Below are positions 28,245 to 36,429 of a DNA stretch of 64,000 bases, in pieces (within the stretch, counting starts at the first letter, position 1; every line of letters begins with the position of its first letter). The notes under the pieces were generated by a model, which saw only the letters and a list, made by a program, of their open reading frames with translations, was not told the origin of the DNA and did not search any database. The DNA is from CAVXFB01 sp963760935. GTDB lineage: Bacteria; Planctomycetota; Planctomycetia; Pirellulales; Thermoguttaceae. The position numbers and the translations under genes were made by a program. Location of the stretch: positions 423,183-487,182 of the forward strand of contig CAVXFB010000007.1 of the NCBI GenBank assembly GCA_963760935.1, written 5' to 3'.

Positions 28245-28952
28245 ATGCAAACGGTCCTGGTTCCATACAACGCAGTGCGCGGAAAAGTCGCCGATGGCGA
28301 CTTGCTTCTATTCCGTCACAGCCGTGGCATCGTTGGCGAGTTGATTGGCATCGCCGGTCGCTCGGAGTACTGCCATGCGGCGATGGCCGCCTGGTGGAAC
28401 GGGCGGCTGATGTGCTTGGAGACTGTGCAAGGTCGTGGTGGCCGCGCGGTCCTGCTCTCCAATCTCGTCGCTCGAGAGCCTGGCTTGATTGACGTCTACC
28501 GCGCCAATGCCAATCGCCGACGATTCAATCGCGACGCGGCCGTTGGTGCGATGATCGACATTACCGGCCGTCGATACGGCTGGTGGTCGCTCCTGAAGGC
28601 TTCGACGGTGCATCTGCCCGTCTTCCGGTTCTTGGTCGTACCAGACACGGACGATGCGGCCAACGGCAGTCTGCCGTTCTGTTCACAGGCCGTGGCCCGC
28701 GCATGCCGCGCCGGCGGCGCCGATCCCGTGCCGAACCTGGCCGACCGTCTCACGGAACCCGGGGACTTAGCCCGGTCGCCGTTCTTCCGTTACCGATTCA
28801 CGTTGACCTTAGACACGGAGGAGAGTCATGCCACCCCGCAAGAAGCGACCTACGACAGCGCAGCCTGTGGAGAACCGTCCTGCGCCTGTGAAGTCGGTGG
28901 CACCACCCGAAACGCCACTGCTTCGGCGGGCGGTGTGGACCTACGTGTTTAG
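28245..28952 (+). CDS. Permuted-papain (YiiX/NlpC-P60-like) cysteine hydrolase
   Basis: About 235 residues. GDLLLFRHSRGIVGELIGIAGRSEYCHAAM carries the conserved start and the catalytic His of circularly permuted NlpC/P60 enzymes; LPFCSQAVARACRAGG carries the Cys. Such proteins cleave peptide, amide or lipid bonds; here perhaps cell-wall or lipid directed. The last 40 residues overlap the next gene in another frame by 125 bp and look unstructured, so the true stop may be earlier because of another one-base error. Confidence 0.7.
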   Translation: MQTVLVPYNAVRGKVADGDLLLFRHSRGIVGELIGIAGRSEYCHAAMAAWWNGRLMCLETVQGRGGRAVLLSNLVAREPGLIDVYRANANRRRFNRDAAVGAMIDITGRRYGWWSLLKASTVHLPVFRFLVVPDTDDAANGSLPFCSQAVARACRAGGADPVPNLADRLTEPGDLARSPFFRYRFTLTLDTEESHATPQEATYDSAACGEPSCACEVGGTTRNATASAGGVDLRV

Positions 28953-29019
28953 CGCAATTTGCCTGCTAGTTGGAGCCGCGCTCCTGTGCCTGGCAGTGTG
29001 GCTTTCTCACGCAATCTAG
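28828..29019 (+). CDS. Small single-pass membrane protein
   Basis: 63 residues with GGAGGAG before ATG 28828. A basic, proline-rich start is followed by one membrane helix (VWTYVFSAICLLVGAALLCLAVWL). It is placed before a secreted thioredoxin-protease. Possible holin-like or accessory envelope protein; function unknown. Confidence 0.6.
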   Translation: MPPRKKRPTTAQPVENRPAPVKSVAPPETPLLRRAVWTYVFSAICLLVGAALLCLAVWLSHAI

Positions 29020-29049
29020 TTTCCACCTTTATTCCCCACGGAGGGTGCA

Positions 29050-30729
29050 ATGAAACGAGTTCTCTTGTGTCTTTCGGCGGTTCTGCTAACCGCGTCGATG
29101 GCATCGGCCCAATGCAAGCTCATGGTTTTCCATTCGCAGTGGTGTGGGCCGTGCCAGTCGATGACGCCCACGGTCAATGCCTTGGCGCAGGCCGGCTACG
29201 CTGTGGAAGACGTGGATATCGACCATGATCCTGCACTGGCGCAACGGTACGGTGTGACGTCGATCCCCTGCTTCATTGCCGTCGACAATGGCCAGGAAGT
29301 GGATCGCGTGGTTGGCGCCACGAGCTACGAACGTCTGGAAACCATGGTCCGCGCCCGGCCAGGAAGTATCGCTGTGGAGATAAGGGCAAAAGGAAAGGGA
29401 CCTACACCTGCCTGGCGCTATGAGCGGCCGATCAAACATCGGGCGGCGGTGGTCCGCATCTACTGCCAGGACGACGTGCGGACGCGGTCCATCGGCAGTG
29501 GCACGCTGGTGAAATGGGGCGGGAAGGTCGTGGTCTTGACTGCCCGCCATGTCGTCAAAGATGCAAAGTCGATTGTCGTCGAACTGTGGGACAAGAAGAC
29601 CTATAGGGCCCGCGTCTTGAAGGTGGATCCCACCTGGGACGTGGCCGTATTGGGGCTCTGCGGCGGTGCGGAGAATTTGGTGGCTGTCGATGTCGAGTTG
29701 GGCGACGTGGCCATGCAGCGGGAAGGCAATCGTTTGGAGTCGTGCGGCTACGGACCGGACGGAAAGCTGGCGAGCAACTGCGGACTGTTCATCGGCTACC
29801 GTCGTTCGAGCCAGGCACCTACCGGCCCGGACGATTGGATGGTGATCTCCGGCCACGCCCGACAGGGCGATTCGGGCGGTCCCGTCTTCAATGAGCGAGG
29901 GCACCTGGTGGGCGTGTTATGGGGCACCGATGGCGAGACGGTCGTGTGCGCGCAGGCCGGCAGGTTGCATATGGTTCTAGACGACGCGATAAAGCCCCTG
30001 GCGTACTCGCCGTCCCAACTACTTCGTCAGCCGACGCCGCCCCGAGATGGCTGCTGCCCCACACCGGAGCCGGCTCCAGCGTACGACGCCAGTGCGCTGG
30101 GCAGCGAAGATCCATTGCTGCCGTGGCGCAAAGAGCAGGAGGCGCGGAACCGCGACATGCAGCAGCGGCTTGGCAATTTGAACCAGAAAATGGACGTTAT
30201 CATCCAGCGACAGGAACAACAGCCGGCTGTGCCGCAACCTGCTCCGACACCATCGTCGCCGCCGCCAGGTCAACCTGCCGAAGGCGATGAGGCGCCCGGT
30301 GGTCCGCAGACGGCCGCCGGCCGACTGGCGCAGCGCGGCGCGGATTGGCTGGCGGAACATGGTGGACCGCTGAGCAGCCGCTTGGCGGCCGGCGCCAGTG
30401 AACGACTCGATAGCGATAGCCCGGGGGTGCGTCTGGTCGGCTGGACCCAGGCGAAGGCGGCGTGGGCCGTATTCTTGGGCACGATCTTGTTACTGGTTGG
30501 CCTGGGGATATGGCTGTTGCACCGGCTCAATAATCGGTTGCTGCCGATTCTACAGGCGAAGGCGGCCGCTACGCCCAACAAGATCGACGATGCGATTGTC
30601 GGCGGCCTGGCATTCCTACACAACCGCGTCGATAGCGTCGAGGATCGCATCCGCAGCCGACTTGGCGGCACTCAGGAAGCTCCGACATCGGCCGCCGCGA
30701 CGACAGCGCCGGCTGTGATCAAGACCTAG
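29050..30729 (+). CDS. Exported thioredoxin - trypsin-like protease - membrane anchor fusion
   Basis: 559 residues. Signal peptide (VLLCLSAVLLTASMASAQ), thioredoxin domain with W31CGPC35 and cis-Pro in SIPCF, then a trypsin-fold domain with His167 (LTARHVV), Asp197 (WDVAVLGL) and Ser275 (GDSGGPVF). A Pro/Gln-rich linker follows, then one membrane helix (about 472-494, AVFLGTILLLVGLGIWLL) and a cytoplasmic or periplasmic tail. All catalytic residues are present. It would act at the cell envelope. A thioredoxin fused to a protease inside a prophage is unusual; it may be lysogenic-conversion cargo that alters surface proteins. Confidence 0.85.
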   Translation: MKRVLLCLSAVLLTASMASAQCKLMVFHSQWCGPCQSMTPTVNALAQAGYAVEDVDIDHDPALAQRYGVTSIPCFIAVDNGQEVDRVVGATSYERLETMVRARPGSIAVEIRAKGKGPTPAWRYERPIKHRAAVVRIYCQDDVRTRSIGSGTLVKWGGKVVVLTARHVVKDAKSIVVELWDKKTYRARVLKVDPTWDVAVLGLCGGAENLVAVDVELGDVAMQREGNRLESCGYGPDGKLASNCGLFIGYRRSSQAPTGPDDWMVISGHARQGDSGGPVFNERGHLVGVLWGTDGETVVCAQAGRLHMVLDDAIKPLAYSPSQLLRQPTPPRDGCCPTPEPAPAYDASALGSEDPLLPWRKEQEARNRDMQQRLGNLNQKMDVIIQRQEQQPAVPQPAPTPSSPPPGQPAEGDEAPGGPQTAAGRLAQRGADWLAEHGGPLSSRLAAGASERLDSDSPGVRLVGWTQAKAAWAVFLGTILLLVGLGIWLLHRLNNRLLPILQAKAAATPNKIDDAIVGGLAFLHNRVDSVEDRIRSRLGGTQEAPTSAAATTAPAVIKT

Positions 30730-30747
30730 TCGAGAGGACCTATCTCC

Positions 30748-30969
30748 ATGACAGCTCAGCATGCAGGACGCGAGTGTCATCTCAACGGGCTCAAGAAGTA
30801 TTTGATCGGCGTGGCTATCGCGCTCACCACGGCGCTGGCATGTCAGTCGATGGCCTTGGTGTGGTGGGCGGCGACGGTCAGTACTCGAGTCGATCGTGTG
30901 GAGAAGGACGTCGACGGGCTCGCCGGCCGCGTTCATGTGATTGAGACGTCGCGAGTCTTTCGACCGTAG
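30748..30969 (+). CDS. Small membrane protein with coiled coil
   Basis: 73 residues: membrane helix (KYLIGVAIALTTALACQSMALVWW) followed by a short heptad stretch (VDRVEKDVDGLAGRVHVIE). The layout is seen in phage membrane proteins next to lysis genes; function cannot be assigned. Confidence 0.55.
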   Translation: MTAQHAGRECHLNGLKKYLIGVAIALTTALACQSMALVWWAATVSTRVDRVEKDVDGLAGRVHVIETSRVFRP

Positions 30970-31072
30970 TCTTTCGACGCCGTCCCGGGCACTCCAGACG
31001 TGGCGACTGGGTGGGGAGATTGCCGGGGCGGCGTCGGCTTTGCATTCGACCGGTGGACACAAGGAGCCAGTG

Positions 31073-32383
31073 ATGCAGATCGAAATGTGGGCCATCGAGC
31101 GGATCAAGGAATACGATCGCAACCCGCGCATTAACGACGACGCCGTGGGCCCGGTGGCCGAGTCCATTCGGCAATTCGGATTCAAGGTCCCCGTGTTGGT
31201 CGACAAGGACGGTGTGTTGGTCGCTGGCCATACGCGCATTCGGGCCGCCCGCCAACTGGGCCTCACAGAAGTTCCGGTCATTTGCGCCGACGATCTTACG
31301 CCCGAGCAGGTGCGGGCCTTTCGTGTGGCCGACAACAAGCTGCACGAGCTGTCGACGTGGGATCTGGAGCTACTGCCCATCGAGTTATCAGCACTCCAGG
31401 GAATGGACTTTGACTTGGAGCTCTTAGGTTTCTCGAAAGACGATCTGGCGAAGATCTTGGATTCGGGCATTAAGGACGGTCTGACGGATCCCGATGAGGT
31501 GCCCGAGCCGCCCGATGAAGCGATCACCAAGCCTGGTGACCTGTGGATCCTTGGGGACCATCGCTTGCTCTGCGGCGACAGCAGCAAGCCAGAGGATGTT
31601 GATCGGCTGCTGGCCGGCGCCAGTATCCAGCTAGTGAACACCGATCCGCCGTACAACGTGAAGGTCGAGCCGCGAAGCAACAACGCCATCGCCGCCGGCA
31701 ACAGCTCGTTCACCAACTACCATCACCAGCAACTCGATTTGGCCCGGCACCCGGAGAAGTCGAAACCGACCCACAAGCAGATGCGGGCAAAGGATCGGCC
31801 GCTGGCCAACGACTTCGTTTCAGATGAGGCGTTCGAGGCGATGTTGCTCGCCTGGTTTGGGAACATGGCCCGGGTGCTGGAGCCCGGCCGGAGTTTCTAT
31901 ATCTGGGGCGGCTATGCCAACTGTGGCAACTATCCGCCGGCGCTGAAGGCCAGCAAGATGTACTTCGCCCAGGCGATTATCTGGGACAAAGAGCATCCGG
32001 TGTTGACTCGCAAGGACTTCATGGGCGCGCACGAGTGGTGCTTCTATGGTTGGAAGGAGGGCGCTGGCCACAAGTTTTACGGGCCGAACAACGCCACTGA
32101 TCTGTGGCACGTCAAGAAGATCAATCCCAACAAGATGGTCCACTTGACGGAAAAGCCCGCCGAGTTGGCTGTGCGGGCGATGCAGTACTCATCTCTTGCT
32201 GGTGAGAACGTCTTGGACCTCTTCGGTGGCAGTGGCAGCACACTGATCGCCGCCGAGCAGACCGGACGGAAGGCGTTTCTCATGGAGTTGGACCCGCCCT
32301 ACTGCGACGTCATTGTTCAGCGGTGGGAGACTTTCACCGGCAAGAAGGCCGAACGCATGGCCGTTGAGAAGGTCATTCAATGA
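31073..32383 (+). CDS. ParB-domain DNA methyltransferase (beta class)
   Basis: 436 residues, AAGGAG before ATG 31073. Residues 1-110 are a ParB-like domain (LVAGHTRIRAARQLG). The methyltransferase has motif IV D191PPY194 before motif I FGGSGST (384-390), the beta-class order, which modifies adenine N6 or cytosine N4. Such fusions are common in phages, where they modify phage DNA against host restriction. No matching endonuclease is adjacent. Confidence 0.88.
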   Translation: MQIEMWAIERIKEYDRNPRINDDAVGPVAESIRQFGFKVPVLVDKDGVLVAGHTRIRAARQLGLTEVPVICADDLTPEQVRAFRVADNKLHELSTWDLELLPIELSALQGMDFDLELLGFSKDDLAKILDSGIKDGLTDPDEVPEPPDEAITKPGDLWILGDHRLLCGDSSKPEDVDRLLAGASIQLVNTDPPYNVKVEPRSNNAIAAGNSSFTNYHHQQLDLARHPEKSKPTHKQMRAKDRPLANDFVSDEAFEAMLLAWFGNMARVLEPGRSFYIWGGYANCGNYPPALKASKMYFAQAIIWDKEHPVLTRKDFMGAHEWCFYGWKEGAGHKFYGPNNATDLWHVKKINPNKMVHLTEKPAELAVRAMQYSSLAGENVLDLFGGSGSTLIAAEQTGRKAFLMELDPPYCDVIVQRWETFTGKKAERMAVEKVIQ

Positions 32384-32757
32384 GCATGCGAGCGAAAGAA
32401 CTCGGCGACTTGCGTCTTGTCAGCTTGGCCTGTCGCCACCGACATCGTCAGGTCGTAGATGCTGCCCTTTGGGGCGTCAATCTCGACGCCGTTGACATCC
32501 AGAAAGACCAGTGCTGTCACAGCGCCGGTCCGCTTGTTGCCGTCGAGGAAGGGATGGTTCTGGACGATGTGAAACATGTACGCGGCCGCCATCTCGAACA
32601 GGTCCTTGTGGAGAAACTCGCCGCCGAACGTTGCCCGAGGCTGAGCGACGGCCGATTCGAGCAGTCCGAGATCGCGGATACCGTGGTCGCCTCCGTACAA
32701 AGCAACCTGATCGGTATGGAGACTCAACACGTCTTCAACGCTGAGAAAGTCCGTCAT
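32377..32757 (-). CDS. doc: Doc/Fic-family death-on-curing toxin
   Basis: 126 residues. NHPFLDGNKRTG is the Fic/Doc active-site motif (HPFxxGNKRT) and MAAAYMFHIVQ the preceding helix; the length fits Doc proteins, which phosphorylate or AMPylate targets such as EF-Tu. The AbrB-like antitoxin lies 6 bp upstream. It ends 7 bp inside the methyltransferase 3' end, convergent to it. Confidence 0.88.
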   Translation of the reverse strand: MTDFLSVEDVLSLHTDQVALYGGDHGIRDLGLLESAVAQPRATFGGEFLHKDLFEMAAAYMFHIVQNHPFLDGNKRTGAVTALVFLDVNGVEIDAPKGSIYDLTMSVATGQADKTQVAEFFRSHAH

Positions 32758-32763
32758 GCCGAC

Positions 32764-32991
32764 TTACTCCGCCAGACGTCTCAGGTCGTCGCCGAACTTG
32801 CGATTGATCTTCTCCAACGAAGCGCGCAGCTTCTTCTGGCGGGCCTTGTCGCGGACCGGCGACACCAACAACGAATCTCCGTTGGTTGTCACTTCGAGCG
32901 GCGTGTCCGCGGAGATGTGAAGCATCTCCAGGATCGGTTTGTCGATCACCAGCGCCAGGCTGTTGCCGTGTTTGATCAGCGTCTTGGTCAT
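32764..32991 (-). CDS. AbrB/SpoVT-type antitoxin of the Doc toxin
   Basis: 75 residues. TKTLIKHGNSLALVIDKPILEMLHISADTPLEVTTNGDSL is the swapped-hairpin AbrB/MazE fold that binds DNA; the charged tail (KKLRASLEKINRKFG) likely neutralises the toxin. Doc more often pairs with Phd, so an AbrB-type partner is a known but less common pairing. Confidence 0.82.
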   Translation of the reverse strand: MTKTLIKHGNSLALVIDKPILEMLHISADTPLEVTTNGDSLLVSPVRDKARQKKLRASLEKINRKFGDDLRRLAE

Positions 32992-33008
32992 GGTTCACTC
33001 CGTATCGT

Positions 33009-33048
33009 CGTATACACAAAGTGTACACCACGCAAACGGTTGAGTCAA
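33009..33048 (-). promoter_or_regulatory. Promoter-operator of the Doc toxin-antitoxin operon
   Basis: On the minus strand TTGACT (33043-33048) and TACACT (33020-33025) are 17 bp apart. The -10 box overlaps the palindrome GTGTACAC and a second near-repeat GTGTATAC, suggesting autorepression by the AbrB-like antitoxin. Confidence 0.6.
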
Positions 33049-33132
33049 GTTGTCGCGATCATTGCTGGTCAAGCGACTGTCGATGCCGGCGGGGAATGTT
33101 TTCATCATCACACAGCTGTCCGCCATTAGACC

Positions 33133-33507
33133 ATGCGAACGTCACTCATTTACCTTGCGAGTCCGTATACGCACGCTGACCCAACAGTCCGCGAGCAGCG
33201 ATTCAAATTAGCTTGCCGAGCGGCAGCCCACATGATCCGCTCCGGCAATTCAGTCTATTGCCCCATTGCTCACAGTCATCCTCTGTGCGAATACGGCTTG
33301 GCGTCCGACTGGCAGTTTTGGCAGGAGCACGATCTGAAGTTTCTGAACGCCTGCGATGAACTGGTCGTTCTCCAACTTGATGGATGGCAGCAGAGTGTTG
33401 GCATCCAAGCCGAGATTGCTGCGGCGCGGGCGCTGGGCAAGCCGGTGTCGTTCATCGAGTTTCCGACAATGGCACCGATACAGGGCGAAGCAGCAGACGA
33501 CAAATGA
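33133..33507 (+). CDS. DUF1937 family protein
   Basis: 124 residues. SLIYLASPYTHADPTVREQRF and the segment QFWQEHDLKFLNACDELVVLQLDGW match DUF1937, a fold related to nucleoside 2-deoxyribosyltransferases that bind nucleotides, with a conserved YLASPY start. Often found in phages, probably in nucleotide metabolism. It stands alone between two minus-strand modules. Confidence 0.75.
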   Translation: MRTSLIYLASPYTHADPTVREQRFKLACRAAAHMIRSGNSVYCPIAHSHPLCEYGLASDWQFWQEHDLKFLNACDELVVLQLDGWQQSVGIQAEIAAARALGKPVSFIEFPTMAPIQGEAADDK

Positions 33508-33528
33508 GGAGGCTAGGTGTGGATGGCG

Positions 33529-33768
33529 TTATTGATTGGAACGAAGCTTACCATACTGCGACGCCGACGCCATGTTCGGATCGCCGGTCCGGCGAGGACG
33601 TCCCGGCCGTCTTGGCATGCCTGCCACTCGTTCCACCTCATCGTCAGCAATGCCGTAGGTGCCGCCAATCTTGATTGTTGCGATCCGGCCCAACTTGCAC
33701 AGCAGACGTACCCGGCTGGGGTCAACGTGGAGTATCGCCGCCGCTTCGGTGGTCGAAAGGTATCGCAT
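33529..33768 (-). CDS. Excisionase-like helix-turn-helix protein
   Basis: 79 residues. MRYLSTTEAAAILHVDPSRVRLLCKLGRIATIKIGGTYGI is the MerR/excisionase-type HTH_17 domain; the basic tail (RRPGRPRRTG) adds DNA affinity. It is the last gene of the minus-strand amidoligase operon. It could be a recombination directionality factor or a local repressor; no target site was recognised. A large plus-strand open frame over this region is its antisense shadow. Confidence 0.72.
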   Translation of the reverse strand: MRYLSTTEAAAILHVDPSRVRLLCKLGRIATIKIGGTYGIADDEVERVAGMPRRPGRPRRTGDPNMASASQYGKLRSNQ

Positions 33769-33771
33769 GGT

Positions 33772-34446
33772 TCAGCCCTTGATTGTGAAGGCGTCGTGCT
33801 GGAGCCCGTCGTCGCCGAGTGTCAGGACACCGACGTAGCGGTCCTTAATCGGAGTGACGCCGCCGGGCAACTCTCCTGGCAGGCTGGCGAAGTAGTAGCC
33901 GCCGGCCGTCTCGCCGAACGAGAGCGGGTTTCCACTACGAACGATCAGGAGTCGTGCCGGCCGGCGCCAAAGCCCCAGCATGACCAATCGACCGTCCGCC
34001 GCACCAGCGGCCAACGCGGCCCGAACGCCCAACGCGCCGGCGAAGCGAGCCATCAGGAGTCCGAGTGCTTCGCTGTCGCACTCGGTTTGCTGCTGCAATC
34101 CGTACCGTTGCATAAGCGTTGTATGGTTAGTAACCACGCCGTTGTGAACGAACCAACCGCGGCCCGCGGGGTGCGGGTGGTTGTTGCGGTTGTCCCGCGG
34201 GTTGCCGTGCGTAGCCCAACGGCAATGGCCGATGACGGCCGTCGCCCCGCGGCATTGGTCGACGTCGCTCAGGTTGGCCGTGGCGGGGCCGGGGCGTTTG
34301 AAGGTATGGATGGCGCCGTCGGGCCCGAGCCACGCAAGTCCGAACGCGTGGTGGCCGCGGGTTTCCGTTTCTACGGCAATCCGTCGGAGGCGAGCCAGGT
34401 CGGGCCCTTTTCCGTTCTTCGTGATGAAACCAAACACTCCGCACAT
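33772..34446 (-). CDS. Class II glutamine amidotransferase (prophage copy)
   Basis: 224 residues beginning MCGVFGF, so Cys2 becomes the N-terminal nucleophile after Met removal. GHCRWATHG and FVHNGVVTNH are the glutamine-binding loops of Ntn-type (PurF/GlmS-like) amidotransferases. It releases ammonia from glutamine for a partner enzyme; the neighbouring amidoligase is the obvious partner (inference). It is about 70% identical (157 of 224 positions) to the copy at 54039. Start chosen at the Cys-exposing Met rather than 6 bp upstream. Confidence 0.85.
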   Translation of the reverse strand: MCGVFGFITKNGKGPDLARLRRIAVETETRGHHAFGLAWLGPDGAIHTFKRPGPATANLSDVDQCRGATAVIGHCRWATHGNPRDNRNNHPHPAGRGWFVHNGVVTNHTTLMQRYGLQQQTECDSEALGLLMARFAGALGVRAALAAGAADGRLVMLGLWRRPARLLIVRSGNPLSFGETAGGYYFASLPGELPGGVTPIKDRYVGVLTLGDDGLQHDAFTIKG

Positions 34447-34470
34447 GGGCAAGTTCTCCTTTCGTGTGGT

Positions 34471-34635
34471 CTAGGCGTTTTCAACCTTCTTCCCGACGAT
34501 GTCGCCATAGCTGTTGCCGCACTGGCGGCACAACCGCACCAGAACGCCGGCGACCGTCTGTCGCGTCTCGGTGGCCACTCGACGGCAGTGCCCTTGCGTT
34601 ACCAGGTGTGCTTGGCATTTCGGTTTCGTGGTCAT
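34471..34635 (-). CDS. Small cysteine-containing protein, 54 residues
   Basis: Too short for ordinary ORF lists. ATG at 34635-34633 with AAGGGG upstream; translation MTTKPKCQAHLVTQGHC..., with C7, C17, C36 and C39 (LCRQCGNSYGD) as a possible zinc site. Tightly packed between the amidotransferase and the 195-residue gene. No counterpart was seen in the nested-element copy of the module. Confidence 0.55.
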   Translation of the reverse strand: MTTKPKCQAHLVTQGHCRRVATETRQTVAGVLVRLCRQCGNSYGDIVGKKVENA

Positions 34636-34656
34636 GGCGTGATCCCCTTTCCGTCG

Positions 34657-35244
34657 TTAGGAGTTGGTCTTCGAGGCGGAGGGGCGGTTGAGCAGTTCCG
34701 CCAGCCGGGGCAACAATGCCGCGAGGCGGGCCCGCTCGACGTCGGAGAAGTACATCCCGCCGACCTTGCTGAATACCTCGTTCTCGATCAGGTCGACCAC
34801 CTCGTTCTCCACCGCGGCGGCCGCGTTCGCGGCGGCCTTGCTAGCCAATTTCTCGATCGCGGGAATGTTGTTCCGCAGGATCCGGTCGGCAATCTCCGCC
34901 TCGGCGCGGCGGGCGGCGTTGTGCCAGGGGCAGGTCGAATTGGACCCGAAGAAGTTTTCAATCTCGCGTTGGCATTCGCCGGTCGCCAAATCCAAAACCA
35001 GGCCATCGGTTGCGGTCTCGAGCGCCGCGGCCTTGGCGAGCCGCGTCCAATACACAAATCGCTTTTGTGCGGCCACCATCGCGTTGGCCTTCCATTCGAT
35101 CGTGCTGGTCGGATTCGTGGCGAAGTCGTCGGCGAACTCGTCCTTGGCCTCCTCGTAGGCGGCCTTGGCCCGCTCGAGCTCGGCGTAGATGTAGTCGGTC
35201 AGGGTTTCGGGGGCGCGTCGGGTCTTCTTGGTCGTGGTCGTCAT
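34657..35244 (-). CDS. Helical hypothetical protein of the amidoligase operon
   Basis: 195 residues, largely helical with many Ala/Glu/Lys (LTDYIYAELERAKAAYEEAKDEF; KLASKAAANAAAAVENEVVDLIENEV). A basic Thr/Lys start. No enzyme motif and no membrane segment. It lies between amidoligase and amidotransferase in the prophage copy only, so it is dispensable to the core module or has been lost from the other copy. Function unknown. Confidence 0.65.
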   Translation of the reverse strand: MTTTTKKTRRAPETLTDYIYAELERAKAAYEEAKDEFADDFATNPTSTIEWKANAMVAAQKRFVYWTRLAKAAALETATDGLVLDLATGECQREIENFFGSNSTCPWHNAARRAEAEIADRILRNNIPAIEKLASKAAANAAAAVENEVVDLIENEVFSKVGGMYFSDVERARLAALLPRLAELLNRPSASKTNS

Positions 35245-35322
35245 CGCGTTTCTCCGTTTGTCGTGGTTGCCATCATCAGGCGGCGGGAACCACCCGCCGC
35301 GACCCCCATCGGGGTTTCGGCT

Positions 35323-36174
35323 TTAGGCTTGGGCGTCGTACTTCTTGGCCAAGCGTCGGAACTCGGTCTTGATCTCGTCTTGCGGGATGGAGTCCGAAAT
35401 CCATCCGTATTGCTTGCCGCCGTGGATGCGGGCGTAGCCTTTTCCCCAGGCCAGGTAGCCCATCAAGCGTTCTGCTTCGCTCTGGCCCGGGCCGGCTTTC
35501 TTCCAGCCACCGCTCAAAGGCTTGGGGTTCCAGGTAGGCATCCGCTTGCCGGCCAAGGCCCGCTCGACCAATCCGAGGCACACCTGGATCCAGCCGACCA
35601 CCTTTACGGCGCTCAAGGATCCGGACCAAACTCGGAACTCGACCGTGTCTTTGGTGCCGCGGGCGAGGTTCGTAAGGTTCAAGGCGTGGTAGCGGTTGCG
35701 GTCGAGGTTTGGCTTGGCCGCCTTGTCGTTGCCGTACTTGCGTACGCCGCCGCAGAAGGTTCCGCGTTCGCGGCTCTTGCTGCCGGTGATCGCGTAGAGG
35801 CCCTTCTCGACGTAGGCGACGATCGTGACCAACCGAGCCAAGGCCTCGCTCGGCCAATCGCGCTTCCAACCGACGTGTACGTGAACTCCGCAGCTGATGT
35901 TGACGTGGTGCCCTTTGGCCTCGAGCGTGCGAAGGACCGTGGCTACCTGGGCCAGACCTTCTTCGCCTTTGAGGACCGGGCTTACGATCTCGCACTTGTG
36001 GCCGCCGTTGCCGTTGTTGATCGAGCCGTCGGCCTCGGCCTTCCAGCCTTGGGGCAGGTAGGGCACCTGGATCCCGTGCTTGTACGACCCGATCCGCAAT
36101 CCGTCGTCCCGGACGGCGCTGTCGGGGGCAATCGTCTCGATCTCTACTCCGAAGGTCAGGTCTTTGGCGTCCAT
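35323..36174 (-). CDS. Amidoligase (COOH-NH2 ligase, Amidoligase_2 family), prophage copy
   Basis: 283 residues. FGVEIETIAPD at the start, WKAEADGSINNGNGGHKCEIVSP, CGVHVHVGW and RYHALNLTNLARGTKDTVEFRVWSG are the conserved blocks of the glutamine-synthetase-like amidoligase family (GVEIE, DGS, EIVSP, HVHV, EFR), whose acidic and histidine residues bind ATP-Mg. The family is predicted to form amide bonds between a carboxylate and an amine. It differs from the nested-element copy at only 5 of 283 positions. The minus-strand leader upstream carries a hairpin at 36272-36299. Confidence 0.88.
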   Translation of the reverse strand: MDAKDLTFGVEIETIAPDSAVRDDGLRIGSYKHGIQVPYLPQGWKAEADGSINNGNGGHKCEIVSPVLKGEEGLAQVATVLRTLEAKGHHVNISCGVHVHVGWKRDWPSEALARLVTIVAYVEKGLYAITGSKSRERGTFCGGVRKYGNDKAAKPNLDRNRYHALNLTNLARGTKDTVEFRVWSGSLSAVKVVGWIQVCLGLVERALAGKRMPTWNPKPLSGGWKKAGPGQSEAERLMGYLAWGKGYARIHGGKQYGWISDSIPQDEIKTEFRRLAKKYDAQA

Positions 36175-36271
36175 CGTTCTTGTCCTTGTATGGGTGGTTG
36201 GCGTATACCTCGTAACAGTGGTAACAGTCGCTCAATCGCGACGTTTTGTAAAGCTGATTGTGGACGCCGTA

Positions 36272-36299
36272 AGTCCCAAGTGTGTCGCCACTTCGGACT
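36272..36299 (-). promoter_or_regulatory. Leader hairpin upstream of the prophage amidoligase
   Basis: AGTCCCAAGTG and CACTTCGGACT (11-bp arms, one mismatch, 6-nt loop) lie 98 nt before the start codon. A hairpin of different sequence sits at the same distance in the second copy (53047-53069). The conserved GGGCGGCTT (minus-strand AAGCCGCCC) at 36318-36326 also has a counterpart there. Confidence 0.5.
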
Positions 36300-36382
36300 C
36301 AATCTTTGTGTCAAATGGGGCGGCTTTTATGATGGGGCGGGATGCCCGCGGAAGCCCTGGCGGCCAGAAGTGGCCGTAAGAA

Positions 36383-36404
36383 ACCCCGGATGGCAATCCG
36401 GGGT
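36383..36404 (-). terminator. Terminator after the HARE-HTH gene
   Basis: Nine-bp perfect stem ACCCCGGAT/ATCCGGGGT with a 4-nt loop, followed on the minus strand by TTTCTT. It lies 26 bp after the HARE-HTH stop and separates it from the amidoligase. Confidence 0.65.
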
Positions 36405-36429
36405 GGGAAACGAAGGGAAACCGGGCGCG

